Part shown: positions 53,105-63,764 of the stretch, piece after piece
How positions within the stretch are numbered: the first letter of the stretch is position 1
Layout of the letters: every line of letters starts with the position of its first letter
NCBI RefSeq assembly: GCF_042186555.1
Contig: NC_133324.1
Coordinates: forward strand, 6,675,758-6,739,757
DNA from: Aquarana catesbeiana
Taxonomy: Eukaryota > Chordata > Amphibia > Anura > Ranidae
Length of the DNA stretch: 64,000 nucleotides
Direction: 5' to 3'
Made by a program: the position numbers and the translations under genes
The notes under the pieces: generated by a model
Seen by the model: only the letters and a program-made list of their open reading frames with translations
What the model was told of the DNA's origin: nothing
Databases searched by the model: none

Positions 53105-53208
53105 GTTTAGGCGTTCCTGTCATCAGGCCCTTTATCTATGGTTACGAAAGGCTTGTGAATGGTGCAAACACCGTCTCTTATTCTAGGCCATGGCAGCAGC
53201 CTATTCAG
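53105..53208 (+). CDS. Gene B exon 2 (propeptide and N-terminus)
   Basis: The acceptor GTTTATTTTCTCAG and donor GTATAA enclose 104 nt. In phase 1 it encodes the activation peptide and activation site with Arg15 kept and Leu in place of Ile16, followed by VNG and a shortened WQ..IQ strand. Cys1, which tethers the A-chain through Cys122 in active chymotrypsins, is Leu. Confidence 0.82.
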
Positions 53209-53214
53209 GTATAA

Positions 53215-53880
53215 TCACTCCTTTCTGTAGGGGTCCCCCAAGGCTCTGTCCCTGGAACCCTTCTCTTCTCTATCCACACCTCCTCATTTTGTCATTTGAT
53301 AACCTTCTATGGCTCTCAGTACCAGCTCTATGCTAATGACACCCAAATCTATCTCTCTACTCCCCACCGCACCCCTTCAGTCTTCTCTCACATTACTTAC
53401 TTACTAACTGACAAATCAGTATCACACCACACCACTTCTTCAAACTCAATCTTTCTAAAACTGAGCTCATAATTCTCGTCCACCCCTCCCCCACCCATGC
53501 CCACCTCCATTACTTTCAATAAAGATCAATAATACAACTATAAGTCCCTCCCCTCATGGCAGGGTGCTATGCGCAATTCTGGACTCTGACCTGTCCTATC
53601 AGCCCCAAATCCAATTGTTGTCATAACTTTGTAGCCTTCACCTCAACATTATCTTCAAAATCTGCCCCTTCTCAGCCAATGAAACCACTAAGCTACTCAT
53701 TCACTCCCTTGTTATCACTCACCTTGACTATTGCAACTCCCTTCTCATACGACTGCCTCAGCATAGGCTATCCTCCCTTTAGTCTATCATGATTGCTATT
53801 CCCATGCTCATTTCACTTACCAGCTTCTCAGGGTCTCTGCCAATCTTTCCACTGGCTTCCATTCCATGTCTGCCACTTTT
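53215..53880 (+). mobile_element. L2-like LINE reverse transcriptase fragment
   Basis: The degenerate frames read GVPQGSVPGTLLFSIHTSS, then YQLYANDTQIYLSTP (catalytic YADD mutated) and VITHLDYCNSLL, in the order found in L2-type LINEs. It runs directly into the 46-bp minisatellite. Confidence 0.82.
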
Positions 53881-55275
53881 CTCTGCCAATCCCTCCAATG
53901 GCCTCCATTCAGTGTCCTCCAACTCTCTCTGCCAATCCCTCCACTGGCCTCCATTCAGTGTCCTCAGCCCCTTTTTGCTAGTCCCTTCACTGGCTTCCAT
54001 TCCATGTCTGCCACTTTTCTCTGCCAATCCCTCCAATGGCCTCCATTCAGTGTCCTCAGCCCCTTTTTTCTAGTCCCTTCACTGGCTTCCATTTAGTGTC
54101 CTCCACCCCTCTCTGCCAATCCCTCCACTGGCTTCCATTCAGTGTCCTCCACCCCTCTCTGCCAATCCCTCCACTGGCTTCCATTCAATGTCCTCCATCC
54201 CTCTCTGCCAATCCCTCCACTGGCTTCCATTCAGTGTCCTCCGCCCCTTTTTGCTAGTCCCTTCACTGGCTTCCATTTAGTGTCCTCCACCCCTCTCTGC
54301 CAGTCCCTTCACTGGCTTCCATTCAGTGTCCTCCACCCCTCTCTGCCAATCCCTCCACTGGCTTCTATTCAGTGTCCTCCACCCCTCTCTGCCAATCCCT
54401 CCACTGGCTTTCATTCAGTGTCCTCCACCCCTATCTGCCAATCACTCCACTGGTTTCCATTCAGTGTCCTCCATCTCTCTCTGCCAATCTCTCCCTTGTT
54501 ATTACTCACCTTGACTATTGCAGCTCCCTTCTCAAGGCATTCTTTGCCAGTCCCTTCACTGGCTTCTATTCAGTGTCCTCCACCCCTCTATACCAATCCC
54601 TCCACTGGCCTCCACTCAGTGTCCTCCACCCCTCTCTACCAATCCCTCCACTGGCTTCCATTCAGTGTCCTCCACCCCTCTCTACCAATCCCTCCACTGG
54701 CTTCCATTCAGTGTCCTCCACCCCTGTCTACCAATCCCTCTACTGGCTTCCATTCAGTGTCCTCCACCCCTCTCTGCCAATCCCTCTACTGGTTTCCATT
54801 CAGTGTCCTCCATCTCTCTCTGCCAATCTCTCCCTTGTTATTACTCACCTTGACTATTGCAGCTCCCTTCTCAAGGCATTCTTTGCCAGTTCCTTCACTG
54901 GCTTGTATTCAGTGTCCTCCACCCCTTTATGCCAATTCCTCCACTGGCCTCCACTCAGTGTCCTTCACCCCTCTATACCAATCCCTCTACTGGCTTCCAT
55001 TCAGTGTCCTCCACCCCTCTTTGCCAATCCCTCCACTGGCTTCCATTCAGTGTCCTCCACCCCTCTCTGCCAATCCCTCTACTGGCTTCCATTCAATGTC
55101 CTTGACCCCTTTCTGTCAATCCCTCCACTGGCTTACATTTATGGTCCTCCACCCTTTATGCCAATCCCTCCACTGTCCTCCACTCAGTGTCCTCCACCCC
55201 TCTCTGCCAATCCCTCCTCTGGCTTCCATGCAGTGCCCTTCACCCCTCTCTACCAATCCATCTACTGGCTTCCAA
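53870..55275 (+). repeat. 46-bp minisatellite derived from L2 LINE sequence (about 29 units)
   Basis: The unit CTCTGCCAATCCCTCCACTG plus GCTTCCATTCAGTGTCCTCC plus ACCCCT encodes the LINE motif LCQSLHWLP. Two larger duplications include CTTGTTATTACTCACCTTGA (54492 and 54834), so units were also amplified in blocks of about 340 bp. With a 46-bp period each frame cycles through three readings, giving false ORFs of up to 389 codons. Confidence 0.93.
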
Positions 55276-55761
55276 TTCCCCAACAACAACAACAAAAATT
55301 CTCAATGCTAACAACAACATACCAAGCCATCCACAACCCAATTAACATCTCCAGTCTTGTCTCAATATATCACTCAAGCCGTCCTCTCCAATAATCCCAA
55401 GACCTCCTGCTCTCTAGAATCTCCCTTATGACCTTCTTCAATGCTCACCTTCAGTAAAGGGGTGGAGGGGTAGGTGAGAAAATGTGTCACAACAAAAAAT
55501 GTCAAGGGGCATAAGATGGCACTAGAAGTACCTAGGAGATGAGCCGTTGGCAAACTGAGAAGGTAGACGCCTGCCAAACATCAAAGAGTGAAGATATGTG
55601 TAGAAGACTTCTCCTTCTATCCCCTATGGCAAAATCTCTCTATATTCCAAGAAAAGAATGCAGTCTTGCTGGCATGGATACATATATCCAATAGGAGAGC
55701 TGAAGGTGCTGCTTTGGATTTCTGCCAGTGTTAGCAGCATGTCTGACTGCCTAGAAAACTA

Positions 55762-57374
55762 CAGTGCCTTGAAAAAGTATTCATACCCCTTGAAATTTTC
55801 CACATTTTGTCATGTTACAAACAAAAACGTAAATGTATTTTATTGGGATTTTATTTGATAGACCAACACAAAGTGGAACATAATTGTGAAGTGAAAGGAA
55901 AATGATAAATGGTTTTCATTTTTTTTTACAAATAAATATGTGAAAAGTGTGGGGGGGCATTTGTATGGCGCCCCCCCTGAATCAATACTTTGTAGAACCC
56001 CCTTTCTCTGCAATTACAGCTGCAAGTCTTTTTGGGGATGTCTCTACCAGCTTACACATCTAGAGAGGGACATTTTGCCCATTCTTCTTTGCAAAATAGC
56101 TCAAGCTTTGTGATTGGATGGAGAGCGTCTGTGAACAGCAATTTTCAAGTCTTGCCACAGATTATCAATGTGATTTAGGTCTGGACTGTGACTGGGCCAT
56201 TCTAACACATGAATATGCTTTGATCTAAACCATTCCATTGTAGCTCTGGCTGGATGTTTCAGGTCGTTGTCCTGCTTGAAGGTGAACCTCCGCCCCAGTC
56301 TCAAGTCTTTTGCAGACTCTAACAGGTTTTCTTCTAAGATTATCCTGTATTTGTCTCCATCCATCTTCCCATCAACTCTGACCAGCTTCCCTGTCCCTGC
56401 TGAAGAAAAGCATCCACATGATTCTACCACCACCATGTTTCAAGGTGGGGATGGTGTGTTCAGGGTGATGTGCAGTGTTAGTTTACGGCCATACATAGCA
56501 TTTTGCTTTTGGGCCAAAAAGCTCAATTTTGGTCTCATCTGACCAGAGCACCTTCTTCCACATGTTTTCTGTGTCCCCCACATGGCTTCTGCCAAACTGC
56601 AAACAGGACTTCTTATGACTTTCTTTTAACAATGTCTTTCTTCTTGTCACCATAAAGGGCAGATTTGTGGAGAGCACGACTAATTTTATTGTCCTGTGGA
56701 CAGATTCTCCCACCTGAGCTGTGGATCTCTGCAGCTCCTCCAGAGTTACCATGGAAATCTTGGCTGCTTCTCTGATGAATGCTCTCCTTGGCCGTCCGGT
56801 CAGTTTAGGTGGACGGCCATGTCTTGATAGGTTTGCGGTTGTGCCATACTCTTTCCATTTTCCGATGATGGATTGAACAGAGCTCCATGAGATGTTCAAA
56901 GCTTGGGAGATTTTTTATAATGTAACCCTGCTTTATACTTCTCCACAACTTTATCCCTGACCTGTCTGGTGTGTTCCTCTGCCTTCATGATGCTGTTTGT
57001 TCACTAAGGTTCTCTAACAAACCTCTGAGGGCTTTGCAGTACAGCTATATTATAAATACTATAAATACTGAGATTAAATTACACACTGGTGGACTCTATT
57101 TACTAATTAGGTGACTTCTGAAGGCAATTGGCTCCACTCGTTTTTAGTTAGAGATATCAGAATAAAGGGGGCTGAATACAAATGCACGCCTCACTTTTTA
57201 GATATTTATTTGTAAAAAATTTTCAAAACCACCTATAATTTTCCTTCCACTTCTCAATTTTTTGCCACTTTGTGTTGGTCTATCACATAAAATCCCAATA
57301 AAATACATTTACGTTTTTGGTTGTAACAAAATGTGGAAAACTTCAAGGGGTATGAATACTTTTTGAAGGCACTG
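55762..57374 (-). mobile_element. Tc1/mariner element (1.6 kb), second family
   Basis: The ends CAGTGCCTTGAAAAAGTATT and its complement are flanked by TA (55760-55761 and 57375-57376). Long terminal inverted repeats contain TTTTATTGGGATTTTATTTG. The minus-strand transposase is in two pieces. Confidence 0.9.
56101..56960 (-). pseudogene. Tc1-type transposase, broken
   Basis: The minus-strand frames 56899-56483 (NISWSSVQSIIGKWKEYGTT, GRPPKLTGRPRRAFIREA, LWSDETKIELFG) and 56436-56101 (CFSSAGTGKLVRVDGKMDGD, RRFTFKQDNDLKHPARA, PDLNHIDNLWQDL) are parts of one transposase. The second Asp is kept; the final Glu in the usual PIENLW motif is Asp (HIDNLW). A frameshift near 56450 separates the halves. 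Confidence 0.88.
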
Positions 57375-57496
57375 TACTTATGTGATCTTAAGCTAAAAGG
57401 AAAGTTTTGGAGTCCAGAATGGCGGGTCCTTTTCTCCATGGGGTAGGTGAAGTGGTCTGTATATAAAACAATGACTTCATGATTCTTCTTCCACAG

Positions 57497-57570
57497 ACAT
57501 CTTCCCACTATTGCGGTGGTTCCATTATAAACAGTCTCTGGGTTGTCACTACTACCCAGTGCACATTCGG
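57497..57570 (+). CDS. Gene B exon 3 (His57 region)
   Basis: The acceptor CTTCTTCCACAG and donor GTGAGT enclose 74 nt encoding SHYCGGSII and LWVVTTTQC. Gln (CAG) replaces His57. The flanking introns are clearly homologous to those around gene A exon 3. Confidence 0.9.
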
Positions 57571-57578
57571 GTGAGTCT

Positions 57579-57800
57579 TATATTATTATTATTATTATTA
57601 TTATTATACGGGATTTATATAGCGCCAACAGTTTGCGCAGCGCTTTGCAACGTGAGGGCAGACACTACACTTACAATACAAATCAATACAGGAGGGATCA
57701 GAGGGCCCTGCTCATTAGAGCTTACAATCTAGAAGGGAGGGTCAAGTGGAAACAAAAAGGTAATAACTGTGGGGGGTGAGCTGATGGAAAAAATGAAAAT
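57579..57800 (-). mobile_element. LINE 3' tail with (ATT)n
   Basis: A TATTATTATT tract is followed by ACGGGATTTATATAGCGCCA, ACAGTTTGCGCAGCGCTTTG and ATTAGAGCTTACAATCTAGA. This is an L2/CR1-type 3' end in reverse orientation, placed just after the gene B exon 3 donor. The homologous intron of gene A lacks it. Confidence 0.8.
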
Positions 57801-57894
57801 ACAATTGTTAGGTGTTATATGATAATATATTATTATATGAAAATATTCTACTACAAAGTCAGTGTTCACTGCAATGCTTCACTGGTAATTTGTC

Positions 57895-59045
57895 CTTCCG
57901 GAGCCTCTGGTTTATAGACCAGATACATCCTAAATATAGAGCCATTTATCCAACTGTCTATCCAGAGCCTCTGGTTTATAGACCGGATAAATCCTAAATA
58001 TAGAGCCATTTATCCAACTGTCCATCCAGAGCCTCTGGTTTATAGACCGGATATATCCTAAATATAGAACCATCTATCCAACTGTCCATCCAGTGCCTCT
58101 GGTCTATAGACCGGATAAATCCTAAATATAGAGCCATTTATCCAACTGTCCATCCAGAGCCTCTGGTTTATAGACCGGATATATCCTAAATATAGAACCA
58201 TCTATCCAACTGTCCATCCAGTGCCTCTGGTCTATAGACCAGATAAATCCTAAATATAGAGCCATTTATCCAACTGTCCATCCAGAGCCTCTGGTTTATA
58301 GACCGGATATATCCTAAATATAGAACCATTTATCCAAATGTCCATCAAGAGCCTCTGGTTTATGGACCAGACACATCCTAAATATAGAACCATTTATCCA
58401 ACTGTCCATCCAGAGCCTCTGGTTTATAGACCGGATACATCCTAAATATAGAACCATTTATCCAACTGTCCATCCAGAGCCTCTGGTCTATAGACCGGAT
58501 ACATCCTAAATATAGATCCATTTATCCAACTGTCCATCCAGAGCCTCTGGTCTATAGACCAGATACATCCTAAATATAGAGCCATTTATCCAACTGTCCA
58601 TCGAGAGCCTCTGGTTTATGGACCAGATACATCTTAAATATAGAACCATTTATCCAACTGTCCATCCAGAGCCTCTGGTCTATAGACCGGATACATCCTA
58701 AATAGAGAACCATTTATCCAACTGTCCATCCAGAGCCTCTGGTCTATAGACCGGATACATCCTAAATATAGAAACATTTATCCAACTGTCCATCCAGAGC
58801 CTCTGGTTTATGGACCAGATACATCCTAAATATAGAACCATTTATCCAACTGTCCATCCAGAGCCTCTGGTCTATAGACCGGATACATCCTAAATATAGA
58901 GCCATTTATCCAACTGTCCATCCAGAGCCTCTGGTTTATGGACCAGATGCATCCTAAATATAGAACCATTTATCCAACTGTCCCTCCAGAGCCTCTGGTT
59001 TATAGACCAGATACATCCTAAATATAGAGCCATTTATTAAACTGT
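57895..59045 (+). repeat. 64-bp minisatellite, gene B intron 3, block 1 (about 18 copies)
   Basis: Same unit as at 244-535 (GAGCCTCTGGTTTATAGACC ...). Many units alternate CTATAGACCGG with TTATGGACCAG variants, suggesting higher-order duplication. Confidence 0.94.
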
Positions 59046-60066
59046 CCAGAGCTAAAAAACACAAAGAATCCTGCGAGCCACCAGGAAGCAGATGCCCGGT
59101 AAATATAGAAAAAGAAAGAAAAAGCTGCCGGCGTTAAACACGTCTCGTAAATCGTACAAACATAAACAAGTAAATACTACGCCGCGCTATACAAATGATC
59201 TCATCATGTAAATAGATAAAAAAAGGTATTGGATCGATATAAGATACAGCAGCTAAAATCATAATAATTCATTAAATGAGGAGAGTGCTGTGTTAGGTAT
59301 TATGCACTACAAACAGGAATAAGATACCAAATGCTTAACATAAAAAAACACACAAATATTGATCAGTAGTGAAGTGCCAACAAATAAATAAGGGAGTGGA
59401 AAATCAAATCACAGTAAGTATATAGTGCTCATGTGAAAAAACATATAGATTCATAAAATACATAAAAGTCCATAAATTGTGTATATATAAAATATAAAAA
59501 AATAATAAAGTGCTCATGTGCAGACAAAGTGTCCTGCTGTGCTTCTAATCAATACGCTGAGTATTCTGGTAGGTGATCAAATGTGCCAAATGTGCCAAGG
59601 TGTCCTCCCTTTGCTGATCCCCTAGGTAGTGAGCGCTCACCTTGGAGCGTGCGACTTTGCAATTAAGCTGAGTCTAAACACGCATTTGAACCTCCTCTGG
59701 GCTCAGAAGGGAAAAGACTGCATCCAGGGCTCCTCGGTGAAAATACCTCCGTTTTATGCAAAAAGATAAAAGCACTTGATAGTGTAATAAAGCTTGAACA
59801 ATTTATTGAACACAAGTAAAACAAACCCCAATGCAGGGTACTCACATTTAAAAAGTACGTCTGGTGCACCACTTTATTGCCAGCAATAATCACTGGAATA
59901 AGATACCGGAAAGGTATGGGGGTGATGTGCGTCTGATGTGCATGTAGACTGCTTTTCATGCCGTCCTGTCCCCTCCCCGACACGTATTCGATACAGGGAA
60001 TTACATATCTACTTCAGGCGGAATAAATTGGACGGCAGATGTCTCATTCATATATAGCGCCGGCAG
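59046..60066 (+). mobile_element. Insertion between minisatellite blocks
   Basis: About 1 kb of unique-looking AT-rich sequence ends with a degenerate CGAATACGTGTCGGGG/CCTGAAGTAG motif on the minus strand (59965-60018), like the hammerhead-type tails elsewhere. The right junction is GCAGCCAGAGCCTCTGG. Element class unresolved. Confidence 0.4.
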
Positions 60067-60910
60067 CCAGAGCCTCTGGTTTATAGACCGGATACATCCT
60101 AAATATAGAACCATTTATCCAACTGTCCTTCCAGAACCTCTGGTTTATAGACCTGATACATCCTAAATATAGAGCCATTTATCCAACTGTCCATCCAGAG
60201 CCTCTGGTTTATAGACCAGGCACATCCTAAATATAGAACCATTTATCCAATTGTCCATCCAGAACCTCTGGTTTATAGACCGGATACATCCTAAATATAG
60301 AGCCATTTATCCAACTGTCCATCCAGAGCCTCTGGTTTATAGACCGGATACATCCTAAATATAGAGCCATTTATCCAATTGTCCATCCAGAACCTCTGGT
60401 TTATAGACCGGATACATCCTAAATATAGAGCCATTTATCCAACTGTCCATCCAGAGCCTCTGGTTTATAGACCAGGCACATCCTAAATATAGAACCATTT
60501 ATCCAACTGTCCATCCAGAGCCTCTGGTCTATAGACCAGATACATCCTAAATATAGAACCATTTATCCAATTTTCCATCCAGAACCTCTGGTTTATAGAC
60601 AAGATACATCCTAAATATAGAACCATTTATCCAATTTTCCATCCAGAACCTCTGGTTTATAGACAAGATACATCCTAAATATAGAGCCATTTATCCAACT
60701 GTCCATCCAGAGCCTCTGGTTTATGGACCAGATACATCCTAAATATAGAACCATTTATCCAACTGTCTATCCAGAACCTCTGGTTTATAGACCAAATACA
60801 TCCTAAATATAGAGCCATTTATCCAACTGTCCATCCAGAGCCTCTGGTTTATGGACCAGATAAATCCTAAATATAGAACCATTTATCCAACTTTCCATCC
60901 AGAGCCTCTG
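60067..60910 (+). repeat. 64-bp minisatellite, gene B intron 3, block 2 (about 13 copies)
   Basis: Continuation of the same tandem array, interrupted at 60911 by an LTR-type element and resumed at 62288. Confidence 0.94.
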
Positions 60911-62287
60911 TGTCATGACCTTGCAGTAATACATTCATGACCTGTCTGTCTCTTACCTGGTCTGTGTATCAGCCTTGAGGTTTGTACTCTCACACCTGCA
61001 TGCTTAAGTAATCTTCCCTCTGTGTGGCTCCACCCTAGCCTTAACAGGAACCACTATTTAACACTGTATTCTCCAAGCCTGGCTTGCCGTGCAATATTGT
61101 GTGTTTGGCCTCCTGTTTGCCGTGTGCTGTAAGTTTGTCTCTGTCACCAATCTTGGCGTGTTCCCGACTATTCCTGTCTGCTTGTGACTCTGACCTTTGG
61201 CGCGTTCTCGACTATCCCTGTTTGCCTGTGACCCTGACTTTTGGCATGTTCTCTGTTATCCTTGTCTGCTAGTCTCCCCGACATTTGGCTACCTCCTTAC
61301 TATTCCTTGCTGTCCTGGGCTGCTGTTTCCTCTCTATCCTCCTGTAGCCTACCGTGAGCGTGAGCTGGGAGACCCTGGGGGCCGCGACCTGGAGCCAGTT
61401 GCAGCCCAGTCCATCCTCACCACTAGAGGCTCTGGTGAACACCAATTGGCTCTTAGACTCCGCGCCCTGGGGAATCTATGCTCTAACTCACTGTGGGATC
61501 CGTGTTGGTGCTCCAGGGGACCTGGCTTCCTGAACCACCCCAAGTTCCATCTGCATAAGTCAGCCTTAGGGTCCACTATCATAGCGGTGAACTCCTGACC
61601 CCAACGGGGTGCATCTGTCACCTGGATACAGGTGACCTGACAGTTTGCACGGCCATGGACCCGTCTGATGTGCCGCTACCTGCCGATGATCAGCTGCAGG
61701 GCATAGTCCACAGACTCGAGACCCAGGAATGTAATCAGAACCAGGTGATGCGATTCCTTCAGGATTTGGCTTCCCGCTTTGAACAACTTCAAGCCTCTTT
61801 AGGCTCCCCGGTTCCACAACCGCAATCAGCTGCCGTATCAACTCCGCTTGCAGTAGCAGCCGCTAACCCTTTGCACTTACCAGCTCCGTCACGTTACTTT
61901 GGGGATTCCAAGGCCTGCAGAGGGTTCCTTAGCCAGTGTACTATTCATTTCGAACACCAACCCCAAAACTTCAAGTCTGATCGGGCAAAGGTAGCCTATA
62001 TTATTTCTCTCCTGTCCTGCGAGGCTTTAGCTTGGGCTGCCCCTATATGGGAGAGGAAAGACCCAGTGGTTTCCAGCCTCTCTAATTTTCTGAAACTCTT
62101 CCGGAATATCTTTGAGGAACCAGGTCGTGTGTCTCTTCAGCGGCCAGCGCCCTCTTACGTCTCCGCCAAGAGTCTGCTTCTATGGGACAGTATGCTCTTC
62201 CTTTCCGCATACTGACAGCTGAGCTGAGCTGCAACAATGAGGCCTTAGTCAGGGTGCATCTGTCACCTGGATACAGGTGACCTGACA
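60911..62287 (+). mobile_element. Ty3/Gypsy-like LTR retrotransposon, internally deleted
   Basis: The element starts TGTCATGACC and ends GGTGACCTGACA, with an exact 5-bp duplication CTCTG (60906-60910 and 62288-62292). GGATACAGGTGACCTGACA occurs at 61624-61642 and again at the right end (62269-62287), so 61642 is the probable end of the 5' LTR. Only a short piece of the 3' LTR remains. Between them is a gag fragment; pol is absent. An old defective copy. Confidence 0.82.
61655..62215 (+). pseudogene. Gag fragment of Ty3/Gypsy-like element
   Basis: The frame opens MDPSDVPLPADDQLQ and has an LETQECNQNQVMRFLQDLAS helix. The retrotransposon Gag core follows with RYFGDSKACRGFLSQC, DRAKVAYIISLLSCEALAWA and FLKLFRNIFEEPGR. 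This capsid-like domain is typical of vertebrate Ty3/Gypsy (sushi-type) elements. The frame ends about 30 codons after the core, where the internal deletion begins, and no zinc knuckle is left. Confidence 0.82.
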
Positions 62288-62465
62288 CTCTGGTTTATAG
62301 ACCGGATACATACTAAATATAGAACCATTTATCCAACTGTCCATCCAGAGCCTCTGGTTTATAGACCAGATACACCCTAAATATAGAGAAATGTATCCAA
62401 CTGTCCATCCAGAGCCTCTGGATTATAGACCAGATACATTCTAAATATGGAGTCATTTATCTAGT
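62283..62465 (+). repeat. 64-bp minisatellite, block 3 (about 3 copies)
   Basis: Final units of the gene B intron 3 array, after the LTR element. Divergence increases towards the right edge. Confidence 0.9.
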
Positions 62466-62489
62466 TGACATACCACTGTTAGCTTCCAC

Positions 62490-63270
62490 CAGTATATAGC
62501 AGGGATGTGCAGTCAGGGGAGGCAGGTGGCAGAGCCTCACCTGCCATGAACATGAAAAAAAACATTGATACCGGGTTCCTTGCACAGCCTGTCAGAAGAT
62601 ACATACAGAGCAGCCAGTTTAAATCCAAGCCGGCACACTCTGTTTGCAGAAGACTGAGAGGATGAGCTCACAGTGCCTCTCCTCACTTCTCAAAGAGAGA
62701 ACTCACTCTAGGCATCTGTACCTGAATAATACCTTCCTTGCCAAGGGTGCCGGCTCAGAATGTAGAATGCATAGGAGCAAATAAAGATCTGGGTAGCCAA
62801 AAACAGAATAAAATTGCAAACCACTAACACGTTTCACACCACTCTCACTGGTGCTTAATCAGAGCTGTGAGAGCAGTGTGAAACGCGTTAGCAGTTTGCA
62901 ACTTTATTCTGTTTTTTGTACGGACTGTATCCTCAATAAAGGAAACTATTATTTTTGGAGTGCGGCTATCCGGATCTTTATTTGCTCATATGCATTCTCC
63001 TCACCTCTTCTCAGAGGCACTGAGCTCAATGGACAGCTTGGAGCCTTGGACCAATGGTAAAGTACCATTTGCCGAAGCTGTCCAATAAAAATGCTGCAGT
63101 GGAGCCACGCCTCTCACTGCAGTGTCATAGAAGGGGGCGTGTCTAAAAGACAAATGCTCCCTTCCAGCCCAGCCCTCTTATCTACAAGGAAAAAAAACAT
63201 TAATGTGTATAAGATTTACCCACAATCCCATGTTTTTCTCACACAGTTAAGAGGGAGAATGAGAATCTGC
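62490..63270 (+). repeat. Unclassified repeat split by an inverted pair of tail motifs
   Basis: TCTCCTCACTTCTCAAAGAG (62678-62697) and CTCCTCACCTCTTCTCAGAG (62998-63017) bound an insertion. Its halves are inverted: GAATGCATAGGAGCAAATAA (62768-62787) against TTTATTTGCTCATATGCATT (62977-62996). Hammerhead-like motifs lie in its centre. Confidence 0.6.
62826..62890. ncRNA. Inverted pair of hammerhead-like motifs (candidate)
   Basis: On the minus strand CTGATTA, a hairpin with GCACCA and TGGTGT, then GAAACGTGTTAG. On the plus strand a second GTGTGAAACGCGTTAGCAG. The order matches CUGANGA-stem II-GAAA, with one core substitution. Confidence 0.3.
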
Positions 63271-63660
63271 TGCTGAAAAGGTACAAGATAAATCATATAT
63301 TGTTATAACATAATAATTGATTATTTATCTATTTACTGTGAAATGACTGGTTGGAATTTATAACTTCAAACTCCAGTATATAAGGGTGGGGGTAGACGTG
63401 AAGTAATTATAACTCCACGGAGGCACCGTCCCTGGTAGATACAAGATTCCACTACAAGAAGGGATAAAGTGGGACTTTACATGTGCCTCAGTGGAGTATG
63501 AGTAATAATTTAGAACACTTTTAAAAAGTATAGAAAAACTTTATTTGCCATCCTTGGATGGAGACTTTAAAAACATATTACAGTCTGAAGGAGAATACAG
63601 TTTACTGTTTCTTCAGTCCAAGGTGTGGAGATCCTGGTATAAGATGTTAGGGATACGGCC

Positions 63661-63697
63661 TACGGGTTTCGCGGGAAGCTTCCCACTTCGTCAGGAC
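63661..63697 (-). ncRNA. Hammerhead-like core motif (candidate)
   Basis: The minus strand reads CCTGACGAA, a 7-bp hairpin GTGGGAAGCTTCCCGC, then GAAACCCGTAGG. CUGANGA and GAAA flank a good stem II. One extra base at the stem II junction departs from the canonical core. Confidence 0.35.
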
Positions 63698-63764
63698 CTT
63701 TAAAGCAGCACAGAAAGCATGTAAATATTAGAAATCTCCTAAAGATACACACGGGTTACATACG

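Larger units (their letters stand above)
53209..57496 (+). other. Gene B intron 2 (4.3 kb)
   Basis: It is filled by an L2-like LINE fragment with an expanded minisatellite and a Tc1 element. Bases 55400-55760 show nothing I recognise. Confidence 0.7.
49767..57570 (+). pseudogene. Chymotrypsinogen-like gene B (exons 1-3; frameshift in exon 1; 3' end outside window)
   Basis: Exons are at 49767-49823, 53105-53208 and 57497-57570, all with GT/AG borders. Exon 1 begins MSILWVLSC, a typical chymotrypsinogen signal peptide, but a tandem CCTGT duplication makes it 57 nt instead of the expected 52. The frame is lost and exon 2 opens with TAG at its second codon. Exon 2 in the expected phase reads GLGVPVIRP, then ERLVNG and RPWQQPIQ, matching GCGVPAIQP, SRIVNG and WPWQVSLQ. 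Cys1 is Leu and Ile16 is Leu. Exon 3 reads HYCGGSIIN-LWVVTTTQC, with His57 replaced by Gln (CAG, 57557-57559). The gene is a tandem paralogue of gene A. It may be a pseudogene, or a pseudoprotease gene with an allele-specific or assembly error in exon 1. Confidence 0.82.

Noticed and set aside
54142..55394. Frames of up to 389 codons with LCQSLHWLP repeats
   Set aside because: A 46-bp LINE-derived minisatellite; the same peptide appears in three frames.
57895..62465. CRISPR-like array of regularly spaced 64-bp repeats
   Set aside because: Units are directly adjacent with no unique spacers, in a vertebrate intron.
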